A stretch of 64,000 nt of DNA from Pelomonas sp039929605 (GTDB lineage Bacteria > Pseudomonadota > Gammaproteobacteria > Burkholderiales > Burkholderiaceae_C), in NCBI RefSeq assembly GCF_039929605.1, contig NZ_JBDSQX010000033.1:36478-100477 (forward strand), written 5' to 3'. Made by a program: the position numbers and the translations under genes. Within the stretch, counting starts at the first letter, position 1. Each line of letters begins with the position of its first letter. Shown one piece after another: positions 35,247 through 43,620 of this stretch. The notes beneath the pieces were generated by a model that saw nothing but the letters and a program-made list of their open reading frames with translations, did no database searches and was not told the DNA's origin.

Positions 35247-35768
35247 ATGTCCGACCCCTTCGTCGCCGAGATCCGCGTGCTGCCCTTCAACTTCGCGCCC
35301 ACGGGCTGGGCGAGCTGCGATGGCCAGCTGATGCCCATCAGCCAGAACACCGCCCTCTTCTCGCTGATCGGCACCTACTACGGCGGCGACGGCAAAAGCA
35401 CCTTCGGCCTGCCCAACCTGGGCGGCCGCTTCGCGATGGGCGCGGGCCAGGGTCCCGGCCTCAGCGAGCGCTACCTGGGCGAGGCCATCGGCCAGGCCAG
35501 CGTCGCGCTGCAGCCCAGCGAAATGCCCGGCCACAACCATGCGCTGATGGCCAGCGTCACGCCCGCATCGACCAGCCCGGTCGGCAACATGATGGCGCCG
35601 ACGGCCATCGGTGGCGGCAACGCCTACCGCGCACCGGGCGCGCCCGCGCCCATGGCCGCCTCGGCAATCGGCGTGGCGGGCGCCGGCCAGCCGCATGAGA
35701 ACCGCCAGCCCTATCTGGCGCTGACGTTCTGCATCGCGCTGCAGGGCATCTTCCCCTCCCGTAACTGA
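35247..35768 (+). CDS. Tail-collar domain protein 3
   Basis: A 173-residue paralogue: LIGTYYGGDGKSTFGL, NLGGRFAMGAGQGPGL, MPGHNHAL (His spacing kept, Thr replaced by Asn) and QPHENRQPY. AGGAG precedes the ATG 10 bp after copy 2. It ends ALQGIFPSRN like copy 1. Confidence 0.9.
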   Translation: MSDPFVAEIRVLPFNFAPTGWASCDGQLMPISQNTALFSLIGTYYGGDGKSTFGLPNLGGRFAMGAGQGPGLSERYLGEAIGQASVALQPSEMPGHNHALMASVTPASTSPVGNMMAPTAIGGGNAYRAPGAPAPMAASAIGVAGAGQPHENRQPYLALTFCIALQGIFPSRN

Positions 35769-35776
35769 GGTCGCGA

Positions 35777-36259
35777 ATGGACTACCGCTTGCGCGTGGCG
35801 ACACCGGCGGACGACGGCCGGCAGCTCGCCATCTACGCCAGCACGCGGGCCGACGAGCTGGCGTTGACGGGCTGGCCGGCCGAGCAATGCGAAGCCTTCG
35901 TGCGCCAGCAGCACGGCGCTCAACAGCAGCACTACGCACGGCATTTCCCGCGCTCGGTCTGCCAGCTCATCGTCGTCAATGGCGAGGACGTGGCCGGCCG
36001 CCTCTGGCTGGACGAACGCGGCGACCGCCTGCACATCCTCGACATCGCGCTGCTGCCCGCCTGGCGCGGCCAGGGCCTGGGCACGCGCTGCCTGCGGGCG
36101 CTGGCCGAGGGTGGCCGGCGCCTGAGCATCCAGGTCGAGACCCACAACCCCGCCCGGCGGCTCTACGAGCGGCTGGGCTTTGTTCCCGAGGGCGAGCCCC
36201 AAGGCCTCTACCAGGCCATGTTGCGACCCGCCCTGCAGCCCGAGGAGTGCCTGCCATGA
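35777..36259 (+). CDS. GNAT acetyltransferase of the collar operon
   Basis: A 160-residue GNAT: acetyl-CoA loop WRGQGLGTRCL, and RLYERLGFVPEGEPQGLY near the end. It lies 8 bp after collar gene 3 and overlaps the next start (ATGA). An acetyltransferase next to collar and DUF6916 genes suggests modification of a component or of a small molecule; the substrate is unknown. Confidence 0.87.
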   Translation: MDYRLRVATPADDGRQLAIYASTRADELALTGWPAEQCEAFVRQQHGAQQQHYARHFPRSVCQLIVVNGEDVAGRLWLDERGDRLHILDIALLPAWRGQGLGTRCLRALAEGGRRLSIQVETHNPARRLYERLGFVPEGEPQGLYQAMLRPALQPEECLP

Positions 36260-36618
36260 TGAACAAGCGCAATTTCCTGAAGAGCGGTGCGACCGCCGTC
36301 GTCGCTGCGGCCGGCACGACCGCCGCGCTGGCCGCCGTGCGCCCCAGCCTGGGGGATCTGTCCGGCCAAGCCAGCTGGCAAGCCCACCTCGGCCAGGCCT
36401 TCGAAGTGGACGGCCACGCCGTCACGCTGCAGGCGGTGCAGCCGCTGGCGAGCCACCAGCCGGGCGAGCAGTTCAGCCTCGCGTTCACCGGCGTGCTACC
36501 GCCCAGTCTGGGCGACGGCCTGCACACATTGAGCCGTGCCGGCACCGACGCGGTGCAGCTTTATCTGGCCCGAACGCCACTCGGCCTGCGCGCCGATTTC
36601 TGTCGCCTGCAAGGCTGA
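36256..36618 (+). CDS. Exported DUF6916-like protein
   Basis: A 120-residue protein. An N-terminal KRNFLK followed by a mild hydrophobic stretch resembles a Tat signal (with Lys-Arg, not Arg-Arg). The mature part (HLGQAFEVDGHAVTLQAVQPL, GEQFSLAFTGVLPPSLGDGL) is related in pattern to the DUF6916 protein at the start of the operon. Alternative start at the second ATG (36259). Last gene before a hairpin. Confidence 0.75.
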   Translation: MMNKRNFLKSGATAVVAAAGTTAALAAVRPSLGDLSGQASWQAHLGQAFEVDGHAVTLQAVQPLASHQPGEQFSLAFTGVLPPSLGDGLHTLSRAGTDAVQLYLARTPLGLRADFCRLQG

Positions 36619-36650
36619 CGAATAGGTCACGCCGGCGCGCCTTTGCTGGC

Positions 36651-36672
36651 CGGGCGGCACTGCGGCCGCCCG
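36651..36672. terminator. GC hairpin after the collar operon
   Basis: CGGGCGGC and GCCGCCCG form an 8-bp stem with a 6-base loop, 33 bp past the operon's last stop. No T-run follows, so this is a weak terminator candidate. Confidence 0.35.
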
Positions 36673-36715
36673 CAGAATGCGCGTTGATCGCCACGGGCGG
36701 CGATCCGATCTGGCC

Positions 36716-37336
36716 ATGACCGAACCTTTGAAATTTCTTGTTGTCGACCCGCTCTCCGGTGTCCAGTCTTTCGCCCGCCAGCTGCTGCAAAGCCAGGGCT
36801 TCTCCGCCGACAGCATCCTGTGCTGCGCCGACACAGACAGCGCCCTCGCGCAAGGCCTGCTGTTCAAACCCGACTTCCTCATCACCGACTGGTTCCCTAG
36901 GGCGCCCTTGACCGGCATCCAGCTGTTCCAACGCCTGAAGGAATCGCAGCCGCGCCTGCATCTGTCGTTGCTCAGCTTCGAGGTCACGCCCGAGCATGAG
37001 CTGCAAGCCGAGGCCCACGGTGCGCATTTCCTGCTGAAGAAACCCTTCACGGCCGAGCAGTTGAAGGCGCAGATGACGCGCTCGCTCGAAGCGCTGGCCA
37101 AGAACTCACCCGGCCTGCACGGCCAGGTTCGCGACGTGATGCGCCAGGCCCGCCCGGCGCCGCGTGTGGCCCTGCCCGCCATCGCGCCGCTGCCCGTCAT
37201 CAAGCCCGGCGACAGCGTGCGCTACAAGGGCCAGCGCCATGTGGCGCAGTACGTCGTGCACCGTCCCGGCGAGACCGTCGTGCAGCTCAAGGGCATGGCG
37301 GCGTTGATCCCGCTGGACCAGCTCCAGCCGGCCTGA
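36716..37336 (+). CDS. Receiver-domain response regulator
   Basis: A 206-residue protein. N-terminal REC domain: Asp11 (VVD), phospho-acceptor Asp58 in ITDWF, Ser87 and Lys108-109 in LLKKPF. The C-terminal third has a Pro/Ala linker and a short SH3-like strand region (PGDSVRYKGQRHVAQYVV), not a DNA-binding domain. No histidine kinase is adjacent. ATG 36716 gives the compact REC start; a longer frame begins 39 bp earlier. Confidence 0.85.
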   Translation: MTEPLKFLVVDPLSGVQSFARQLLQSQGFSADSILCCADTDSALAQGLLFKPDFLITDWFPRAPLTGIQLFQRLKESQPRLHLSLLSFEVTPEHELQAEAHGAHFLLKKPFTAEQLKAQMTRSLEALAKNSPGLHGQVRDVMRQARPAPRVALPAIAPLPVIKPGDSVRYKGQRHVAQYVVHRPGETVVQLKGMAALIPLDQLQPA

Positions 37337-37720
37337 TCAGGCCCAGAGACTGACCGCCATCAACAGCGGATACGGCAGCGCCACCGTCGGCCGCAGCGCG
37401 CTCTTCAGGTACTGGGCCACCAAGCCCAGGCCACGCGGACGGCGGGCGGCCCAGTCACTGTGCAACTGCATGGCTGCGGCGTCGGCAGCCCCTGACTTCA
37501 ACGCCGGTTCGATAGCCAGCAGGCGGTCGCCAAGGCGGCCCTGGAAGGTCTTGAGCACGCCCTCCTGCAGCCACAGCAGGGCCAGCAGCGGCAGCGTGAC
37601 GCGCGGGTCCGGCACCAGCACCACGGCAGCAAAGCCGCTGAGCTTCACGCCCAGCGCCAAGGCCTCGTAGCGCTCGTGCTGGCTCTGCAGCGCCAGCCAT
37701 TCGTGATGCAAGGCGTTCAT
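37337..37720 (-). CDS. Hypothetical membrane-associated protein
   Basis: A 127-residue protein starting MNALHHEWLALQSQHERYEAL. Two hydrophobic stretches (VKLSGFAAVVLVP, TLPLLALLWLQEGVL) and a C-terminal one (YPLLMAVSLWA) suggest membrane association. Convergent and abutting the response regulator stop. No family recognised. Confidence 0.65.
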   Translation of the reverse strand: MNALHHEWLALQSQHERYEALALGVKLSGFAAVVLVPDPRVTLPLLALLWLQEGVLKTFQGRLGDRLLAIEPALKSGAADAAAMQLHSDWAARRPRGLGLVAQYLKSALRPTVALPYPLLMAVSLWA

Positions 37721-37767
37721 GTCAGTGTTCCATGGTGCGTTGACGACTTGCGCGCGGGCCGAGCGCT

Positions 37768-37887
37768 GGGCCGCTCCCAAGCCGGCCCACGGGCGATGTG
37801 CGAGCGGGGCCTTCCCCGCGAGCATCGCCGCCCCCCTGGGGGACCGACCAGGCTTGCCCGCGTTCAGCGAGGCGAGACTGGGCGAGG
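37768..37887. repeat. REP-like repeat, copy 1
   Basis: About 120 bp that matches the sequence at 44782-44899 in order and spacing. It contains a hairpin around GGGCGATGTGC/GAGCATCGCCG, then CTGGGGGACCG and GTTCAGCGAGGCGAGACTGGG. It abuts the 3' end of uup. Confidence 0.65.
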
Positions 37888-37894
37888 TGCAGCC

Positions 37895-39769
37895 TCACTT
37901 CGCTTCGAGCACTTCCCAGCGCGCCATCAGCTCCAGCAACTCGCCGTCGATATCGGCGGCGCGGTCGGTCACCTCGGCGATGCGGGCGGCGCCCTGCGCG
38001 TAGAGCTCGCTGCCGGCCAGCAGCGCGTGGAGCTGCTTCTGCTCGGCCTCCAGAGCGGCAATGGCCTTGGGGATCTCCTCCAGCTCGCGCTGCTCCTTGT
38101 AGCTGAGCTTGCGCTTGCTGGCGACGACCGGCGCGGGCGCAGGCGCAGCCGGCGGAGGCGTGGGCGCGGCGGCCTTGGGCTGCTGGGCCTGCAGGGCCGC
38201 AGCACGCTTGGACTGCGTCAGCCAGTCCTGCACGCTGCCCTCGTACTCGCGCCAGCGCGCATCGCCCTCGTAGACGAGCGTGGACGTGACGACGTTGTCC
38301 AGGAAGCGCCGGTCATGGCTGACGAGGAAGACGGTGCCGTCGTACTCGGCCAGCAGCTCCTCCAGCAGTTCCAGCGTCTCGATGTCGAGGTCGTTGGTGG
38401 GTTCGTCCAGCACCAGCACGTTGGCCGGCCGCGCGAACAGGCGCGCCAGCAGCAGGCGGTTGCGCTCGCCGCCGCTCAGCGTGCGCACGGGCGAGTTAGC
38501 CCGTGCCGGCGAGAACAGGAAGTCGCCGAGGTAGCTCTTGACGTGCTTCTTCTGGTTGCCGATCTCGATCCACTCCGAGCCGGGGCTGATGGTGTCGGCC
38601 AGCGTCGCGTCGAGGTTGAGCGTGTCGCGCATCTGGTCGAAATAGGCGACCGTCAGCTTCGAGCCCTGGCGCACCGAGCCACTGTCGGGCGCCAGCTCGC
38701 CGAGGATCATCTTCAGCAGCGTCGTCTTGCCGGCGCCGTTGGGGCCAATCAGGCCGACCTTGTCACCGCGCAGGATGGTGGCGGTGAAGTCGCGCACGAT
38801 GGCGCGGTCGCCGTAGCTCTTGCACACGTCTTCCAGCTCGGCCACGATCTTGCCGCTGGCGCCGCCGGTGTCGATGTCCAGCCTGACCTTGCCCTGCACG
38901 TCGCGCCGCGCCGCGTGGGCCTGGCGCATCACGTCCAGACGCTGGATGCGCGCGACGGAGCGCGTGCGGCGGGCTTCCACGCCCTTGCGGATCCAGATCT
39001 CTTCCTGCGCCAGCAGCTTGTCGAAGCGGGCGTTGAACAGCGCCTCGTTCTCCAGCTCGTAGGCCTTGGCGGCCTGGAAGGCGGCGTAGTTGCCGGGGTA
39101 GCCGCGCAGCTGGCCGCGGTCCAGCTCGACGATGCGGTTGGCGACGTTGTCGAGAAACGCGCGATCGTGGGTGATCAGCAGCAGCGAGCCCTTGAAGTCG
39201 TTCAGCAGGCCTTCCAGCCAGGTGATGGCGTCCAGATCCAGGTGGTTGGTCGGCTCGTCCAGCAGCAGCACGTCGGGCTGGGCCACCAGCGCGCGGCCGA
39301 GCGCCACGCGCTTCTTCAGGCCGCCGGAGAGGCTGCCGACGAGGCGCTCGCCGTCCAGGTCCAGGCGGTGCAGCGTTTCTTCGACGCGCTGCTCCCAGTT
39401 CCAGGCGCCGATGTGCTCGATGCGCTCCTGCACCCAGGCCAGGTCGTCGTTCTCGTCGTGGATCTCGTAGCGCTCGCGCAGCGCCTTGGCCTCGGCCACG
39501 CCCTCGCTGATGACGTCGAAGATGGTCGCGTCGCCACGCAGGATGGGTTCCTGCGGCACGTAGACGTTGGTGAGGCCCTGTTGCTGCTGCAGCAGGCCGT
39601 CGTCGAGCTTCTCGAGGCCGGCGAGGATCTTCAGCAGCGAGGATTTGCCGGTGCCGTTGCGGCCGATGAGGCCGACGCGTTCGCCGACTTCGAGCGAGAA
39701 ACCGGCACCGTCGAGCAAGGCGACATGGCCAAAAGCGAGGTGGGCGTTGGTGAGGGAGAGGACTGCCAT
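37895..39769 (-). CDS. uup: ABC-F ATPase Uup
   Basis: A 624-residue protein with two ATPase domains: Walker A GRNGTGKSS and GPNGAGKTT, two LSGG signatures (SLSGGLKKR, TLSGGERNR) and DEPTNHLDLD / DEPTNDLDIE. A C-terminal coiled coil (SYKEQRELEEIPKAIAALEA) is typical of Uup. Soluble; linked to ribosome and DNA-branch related functions in E. coli. Upstream 35 bp separate it from fghA in the same direction. Confidence 0.95.
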   Translation of the reverse strand: MAVLSLTNAHLAFGHVALLDGAGFSLEVGERVGLIGRNGTGKSSLLKILAGLEKLDDGLLQQQQGLTNVYVPQEPILRGDATIFDVISEGVAEAKALRERYEIHDENDDLAWVQERIEHIGAWNWEQRVEETLHRLDLDGERLVGSLSGGLKKRVALGRALVAQPDVLLLDEPTNHLDLDAITWLEGLLNDFKGSLLLITHDRAFLDNVANRIVELDRGQLRGYPGNYAAFQAAKAYELENEALFNARFDKLLAQEEIWIRKGVEARRTRSVARIQRLDVMRQAHAARRDVQGKVRLDIDTGGASGKIVAELEDVCKSYGDRAIVRDFTATILRGDKVGLIGPNGAGKTTLLKMILGELAPDSGSVRQGSKLTVAYFDQMRDTLNLDATLADTISPGSEWIEIGNQKKHVKSYLGDFLFSPARANSPVRTLSGGERNRLLLARLFARPANVLVLDEPTNDLDIETLELLEELLAEYDGTVFLVSHDRRFLDNVVTSTLVYEGDARWREYEGSVQDWLTQSKRAAALQAQQPKAAAPTPPPAAPAPAPVVASKRKLSYKEQRELEEIPKAIAALEAEQKQLHALLAGSELYAQGAARIAEVTDRAADIDGELLELMARWEVLEAK

Positions 39770-39803
39770 CGGGCGATTGTCCCCGACGGCTCCGCAGGAC
39801 TCG

Positions 39804-40628
39804 TCAAATCAGGGCGCTGGCGTGGTGGCGCAGGTGGTCGTCGACAAAGCTGGCGATGAAGTAATAGCCGTGGTCGTAGCCGGCGTGGCGGCGGACGTTG
39901 AGCGGCTGGCCGGCGGCGGCGCAGGCGGCTTCGAAGGCCTCGGGGTGCAGTTGTTCGGCCAGGAACTTGTCGGCCAGGCCCTGGTCGATGAGGATGCCGC
40001 CTGGGTAGGGCGGTGCGTGTCGGGCCTTCATCAGCTCGCTGGCGTCGTGGCCCGCCCAGGCGGCGCGGTCCTCGCCCAGGTAGCCGGCGAAGGCCTTACG
40101 GCCCCAGGGGCAGCGCATGGGCGCGGCGATGGGGGCGAAGGCGGACAGCGACGCGAAGCGGCCCGGGTGGCGCAGCGCCAGCGTCAGCGCGCCGTGGCCG
40201 CCCATGGAGTGGCCGAACAGGCCCGTCTTGGTGAGGCCGGTCTCGCGCTGCACCAGCGGCAGGAGCTCGTTGAGCAGATAGCTCTCCATGCGCCAGTGCT
40301 TGGCCCAGGGCTCCTGCGTCGCGTCGAGGTAGAAGCCGGCGCCAACGCCGAAGTCCCATGATTCGCTCTCGCCAGCCACATTCGCGCCGCGCGGGCTGGT
40401 GTCGGGCATCAGCAGCGCCAGGCCCAGTTCGGCTGCGAGGCGCTGCGCGCCGGCCTTGGTGGTGAAGGTTTCCTCGTTGCACGTCAGCCCGGCGAGGAAG
40501 ACGAGCAACGCCTTCGGCTGCGGCGGCAGGAACAGCGCAAAGCGCATCGGCAGGCCGATCTCGGCCGATTCGTGGCGGTGGAACCGCTGGGTGCCGCCAA
40601 AGCAGCCATGTTCCGACAACAGTTCCAT
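39804..40628 (-). CDS. fghA: S-formylglutathione hydrolase
   Basis: A 274-residue esterase-D-type alpha/beta hydrolase. Nucleophile elbow GHSMGGHGAL, conserved FLAGLTCNEETF and TSPRGANV, and the His in GYDHGYYFI. Hydrolyses S-formylglutathione to formate, the second step of glutathione-dependent formaldehyde removal. GAGGG precedes ATG 40628. It is only 8 bp after dctA, instead of beside the dehydrogenase gene as is usual; that gene lies 3 kb upstream. Confidence 0.93.
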   Translation of the reverse strand: MELLSEHGCFGGTQRFHRHESAEIGLPMRFALFLPPQPKALLVFLAGLTCNEETFTTKAGAQRLAAELGLALLMPDTSPRGANVAGESESWDFGVGAGFYLDATQEPWAKHWRMESYLLNELLPLVQRETGLTKTGLFGHSMGGHGALTLALRHPGRFASLSAFAPIAAPMRCPWGRKAFAGYLGEDRAAWAGHDASELMKARHAPPYPGGILIDQGLADKFLAEQLHPEAFEAACAAAGQPLNVRRHAGYDHGYYFIASFVDDHLRHHASALI

Positions 40629-40636
40629 TCCAACCC

Positions 40637-41977
40637 TCAAGTCGCCATGTGTCGGTCGACTTTATCCAGGACTTCCTCGGGCTCTTCCGCCTCGGCGGGC
40701 GTTTCGTTGTTCAGCACGGCCTGCAGGCGGGCCGTGTCCAGGTCGCCCGTCCACTTGCCGACGACGACCGTGGCCACGCCGTTGCCGATCAGGTTGGTCA
40801 GCGCGCGCGCCTCGGACATGAAGCGGTCGATGCCCAGGATCAGCGCCAGCCCCTCGACCGGCACGTGGCCGACGGCCGACAGCGTGGCCGCCAGCACGAT
40901 GAAGCCGCTGCCCGTCACGCCCGCAGCGCCCTTGCTGGTCAGCAGCAGCACGCCGAGCAGCGTGATCTGCTGCATCAGCGTCATCGGCGTGTCGGTGGCC
41001 TGCGCGATGAAGACGGCGGCCATCGTCAGGTAGATGGAGGTGCCGTCGAGGTTGAAGGAGTAGCCGGTCGGGATGACCAGGCCCACCGTGGACTTGCGCA
41101 CGCCCAGGTTCTCCAGCTTGGCCATCATGCGCGGCAGCACCGACTCGCTGGACGAGGTGCCCAGCACGATGAAGAGCTCTTCCTTGATGTACTTGATGAA
41201 CTTCCACACCGAGAAGCCATGCGCCTTGGCGATGGTGCCGAGCACGATGAAGATGAAGATCAGGCAGGTGGCGTAGAACGCGCCCATCAGCTTGGCCAGC
41301 GACACCAGCGAGCCCAGGCCGTACTTGCCGATGGTGAAGGCCATGGCGCCGAAGGCACCGATGGGGGCGACCTTCATGATCATGCCGACGATGGCGAACA
41401 GCACGTGCGAGGTCTTCTCGATGCCGTCGAACACCAGCGTGCCGCGGCCGCCGAAGCGGTGCAACGCAAAGCCAAACAGCAGCGCAATCAGCAGCACCTG
41501 CAGCATCTCGCCCTTGGCGAAGGCGTCCACCACCGTCGTCGGGATGATGGCCAGCAGGAAGCTCACCGTGTCCTGCAGCTTGCCGGGCCCGGTGTAGGCA
41601 GCGATGCCCTTGGTGTCCAGCGTCTTGGGGTCGACATGCATGCCCTCGCCCGGCTGCAGCAGGTTGACGACGACGAGGCCGACGATGAGGGCGATGGTCG
41701 ACACGACTTCGAAGTACAGCAGCGCGTAGCCGCCGGTCTTGCCGACGCGTTTCATGTCCTCCATGCCGGCGATGCCCACCACCACCGTGCAGAAGATGAT
41801 GGGCGCGATGATCATCTTGATCAGCTTGATGAAGCCGTCACCCAGCGGCTTGAGCGCCTCGCCGGTCTGGGGCCAGAAATGGCCGACGAGGACGCCGATG
41901 ACGATGGCGATGATGACCTGGGCGTACAGCGATTTGTAGATGGGCTGTTTGCCGGTGGTTGTAGCTATGGCTTGCAT
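40637..41977 (-). CDS. dctA: C4-dicarboxylate transporter DctA
   Basis: A 446-residue DAACS-family symporter. Conserved segments include SSSESVLPRMM, GYSFNLDGTSIYLTMA and LLLTSKGAAGVTGSGF. Takes up succinate, fumarate and malate with protons or cations. Its start lies at the edge of the repeat-rich stretch 42000-43620. No dctBD genes are present in the window. Confidence 0.96.
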   Translation of the reverse strand: MQAIATTTGKQPIYKSLYAQVIIAIVIGVLVGHFWPQTGEALKPLGDGFIKLIKMIIAPIIFCTVVVGIAGMEDMKRVGKTGGYALLYFEVVSTIALIVGLVVVNLLQPGEGMHVDPKTLDTKGIAAYTGPGKLQDTVSFLLAIIPTTVVDAFAKGEMLQVLLIALLFGFALHRFGGRGTLVFDGIEKTSHVLFAIVGMIMKVAPIGAFGAMAFTIGKYGLGSLVSLAKLMGAFYATCLIFIFIVLGTIAKAHGFSVWKFIKYIKEELFIVLGTSSSESVLPRMMAKLENLGVRKSTVGLVIPTGYSFNLDGTSIYLTMAAVFIAQATDTPMTLMQQITLLGVLLLTSKGAAGVTGSGFIVLAATLSAVGHVPVEGLALILGIDRFMSEARALTNLIGNGVATVVVGKWTGDLDTARLQAVLNNETPAEAEEPEEVLDKVDRHMAT

Positions 41978-42114
41978 GCGCGTCTCCGGGCAGTTCTGCG
42001 AGTGGCTGGGTTGGGCGGCAGCTTAGGCTTGATCGTGTGGCGTGGGGGTGTGGCTTCCCACATGAATTGCAAACGTGGGGGGTGCCGCGTTTTGCAGGCA
42101 GTGCGTCTGCTCGC

Positions 42115-42374
42115 TGCATTGCCGGGAGTCCCGCCCGGCGGCGGGGTAACTTTGGCTTCGCCGCAACCTTCGGTTTTCTTCTGCGGGGCCAGAAGAAAGT
42201 CAAAGAAGAGGCCCTGAACCGCACTCGAGCGCGGCGCTGCCATCAGCGGCGCGCGAAAACGACCGGTGCCATTGCGCCTAGACGCGACCCGCTGCGCTCT
42301 CGCTGCTGTCCTTGTGAAGAGCACCATCCATCGCACCGTTAGCCCGCTTAACGCCGGCTGCACGCCGTGCTCAC
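42115..42374. repeat. Inverted repeat, left arm
   Basis: About 260 bp matching the complement of 43354-43588. Shared parts include GGTAACTTTGGCTTCG, CGGTTTTCTTCTGCGGGGCC, AGACGCGACCCGCTGC and TTAACGCCGGCTGCACGCCG. The left arm has a few small extra blocks. The arms bound about 1 kb with an IS66 remnant. Confidence 0.75.
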
Positions 42375-42462
42375 GAGAACAGCCCAAGACAGCGTCGCTC
42401 GGGCGACGCGGCGTAAGCGTCTGCCCAACTCACCTTGACAGACACGGCCGTGGATGACGGCG

Positions 42463-42630
42463 CTAAGCTGGTGGCGACCAGCGCTGCGGCACGTCGCGAA
42501 GGTAGGCGTAAGGCTCCGGGCCGTTGAGCTTGGCCGAGTGGATCAAAGTCATCACGGCCACAGCAAGCTTGCCCCTGCGCAAGCTGCCGGCGAACAGCCA
42601 GTTCTGCTGCCCCAGCGCAAGGGGCTGATG
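42463..42630 (-). pseudogene. IS66-family transposase C-terminal remnant
   Basis: The minus strand reads QQNWLFAGSLRRG, VMTLIHSAKLNG and PYAYLRDVPQRW, which is the C-terminal domain of IS66-type TnpC. The catalytic region and ends are missing. It is enclosed by the inverted repeats. Confidence 0.7.
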
Positions 42631-42843
42631 CGGTTCACGGGCTGGTTCGCGAGGCGGCTGCAACGGTTTAGCGCGGCCGGCCGCAGCGGGCACCGTAGCG
42701 TGTCCGCACAATGCAGACCACGCGCCCATTTGCACGCGGTAAGGAACGAATCATGAGGTACGCCATCCATAGCCCCCAAGAGCCGGCCGCCACGCACAAG
42801 CTGCGCCAGGCGGTCTACGACGACCTCGACCTCCATACCTCAC

Positions 42844-43212
42844 ATGATTCAATTCCTAGAGGAATACTTCAAGCACACCATCCTTAACCTCGGCCAAGCG
42901 CTGCAGGGCATTCGCTACTTCGCTTCGCACCCAGATTGCGATCGGCTTGCGCCACGAGGCTCGATGCGGCATGCGCTGCTGTCCATGCGCCTGAGATTCC
43001 GGCGCGTGTCCAACGACGTCTTCTTCGCGCTCATACCCCCGCACTGGCACCACACTCCGGAGGAACTCTCGTCTATGACGCGTGTCCCGGCGAGGCGCTG
43101 GTTCCAGTACGGCTACTGCGCGTGGCGCTTCACCGAGACTGGCGAGGCCAAGACCGACTTGACCAACGTCGACCGCCGCTGGGACCCGCGCTGCGAAGCT
43201 CCCTCGGCTTGA
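42844..43212 (+). CDS. Possible small protein between the inverted repeats
   Basis: A 122-residue frame beginning MIQFLEEYFKHTILNLGQAL with natural composition in its first half and several Trp/His residues later. A short frame starting at 42753 (44 codons, with AAGGA upstream) overlaps its start. No family recognised, weak ribosome site; it could be a remnant carried with the element. Confidence 0.3.
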   Translation: MIQFLEEYFKHTILNLGQALQGIRYFASHPDCDRLAPRGSMRHALLSMRLRFRRVSNDVFFALIPPHWHHTPEELSSMTRVPARRWFQYGYCAWRFTETGEAKTDLTNVDRRWDPRCEAPSA

Positions 43213-43353
43213 CGTGATCAGCTGCCGTGCCCGGTCTTTCTCGGAGCACGGCTTCTTGCCCCAAGCCAGGGCTTGGCGGGTGGCTTGTGCGCGCGCTTCC
43301 GGTTTGCACATGCAAGGCAGAACTCGACGGGAACGCGGCAGTTTGCATTCCTG

Positions 43354-43588
43354 GTGAGCTCGGCGTGCAGCCGGCGTTAAGCGGCGTGCTGGCGCGGGCA
43401 GTAACACTCTTCACAAGGACAGCAGCGGGTCGCGTCTAAGCGCAATCCAGTGCCAAGCCCGCCACCCCGCTGGAGTGCGGATTCAGGGCCTCTTCTTTGG
43501 TGACTTTCTTCTGGCCCCGCAGAAGAAAACCGAAGGTTTCGACGAAGCCAAAGTTACCCGGCCGCCGGGGCGGACTCCCGGCAATGCA
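43354..43588. repeat. Inverted repeat, right arm
   Basis: The complement of the left arm (42115-42374). Ends 32 bp before the adhC stop. Reading frames within it are repeat-derived and not genes. Confidence 0.75.
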
Positions 43589-43620
43589 CCGAGTCCATCA
43601 GGACAGCCGCCAAAGCAACC

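Noticed and set aside
33895..36618. Prophage remnant
   Set aside because: Only collar-type proteins are present; no integrase, head, tail-tube, lysis or terminase gene, and the set is coupled to a PEP-CTERM gene.
37676..39859. Very long open frame antisense to uup
   Set aside because: The minus strand encodes a complete Uup with all ATPase motifs; the plus frame has Gln/Leu/Val-rich shadow composition typical of high-GC antisense frames.
42050..42110. Possible sigma-54 site upstream of dctA
   Set aside because: GGCAC and TTGC are present on the minus strand but too far apart for a -24/-12 promoter.
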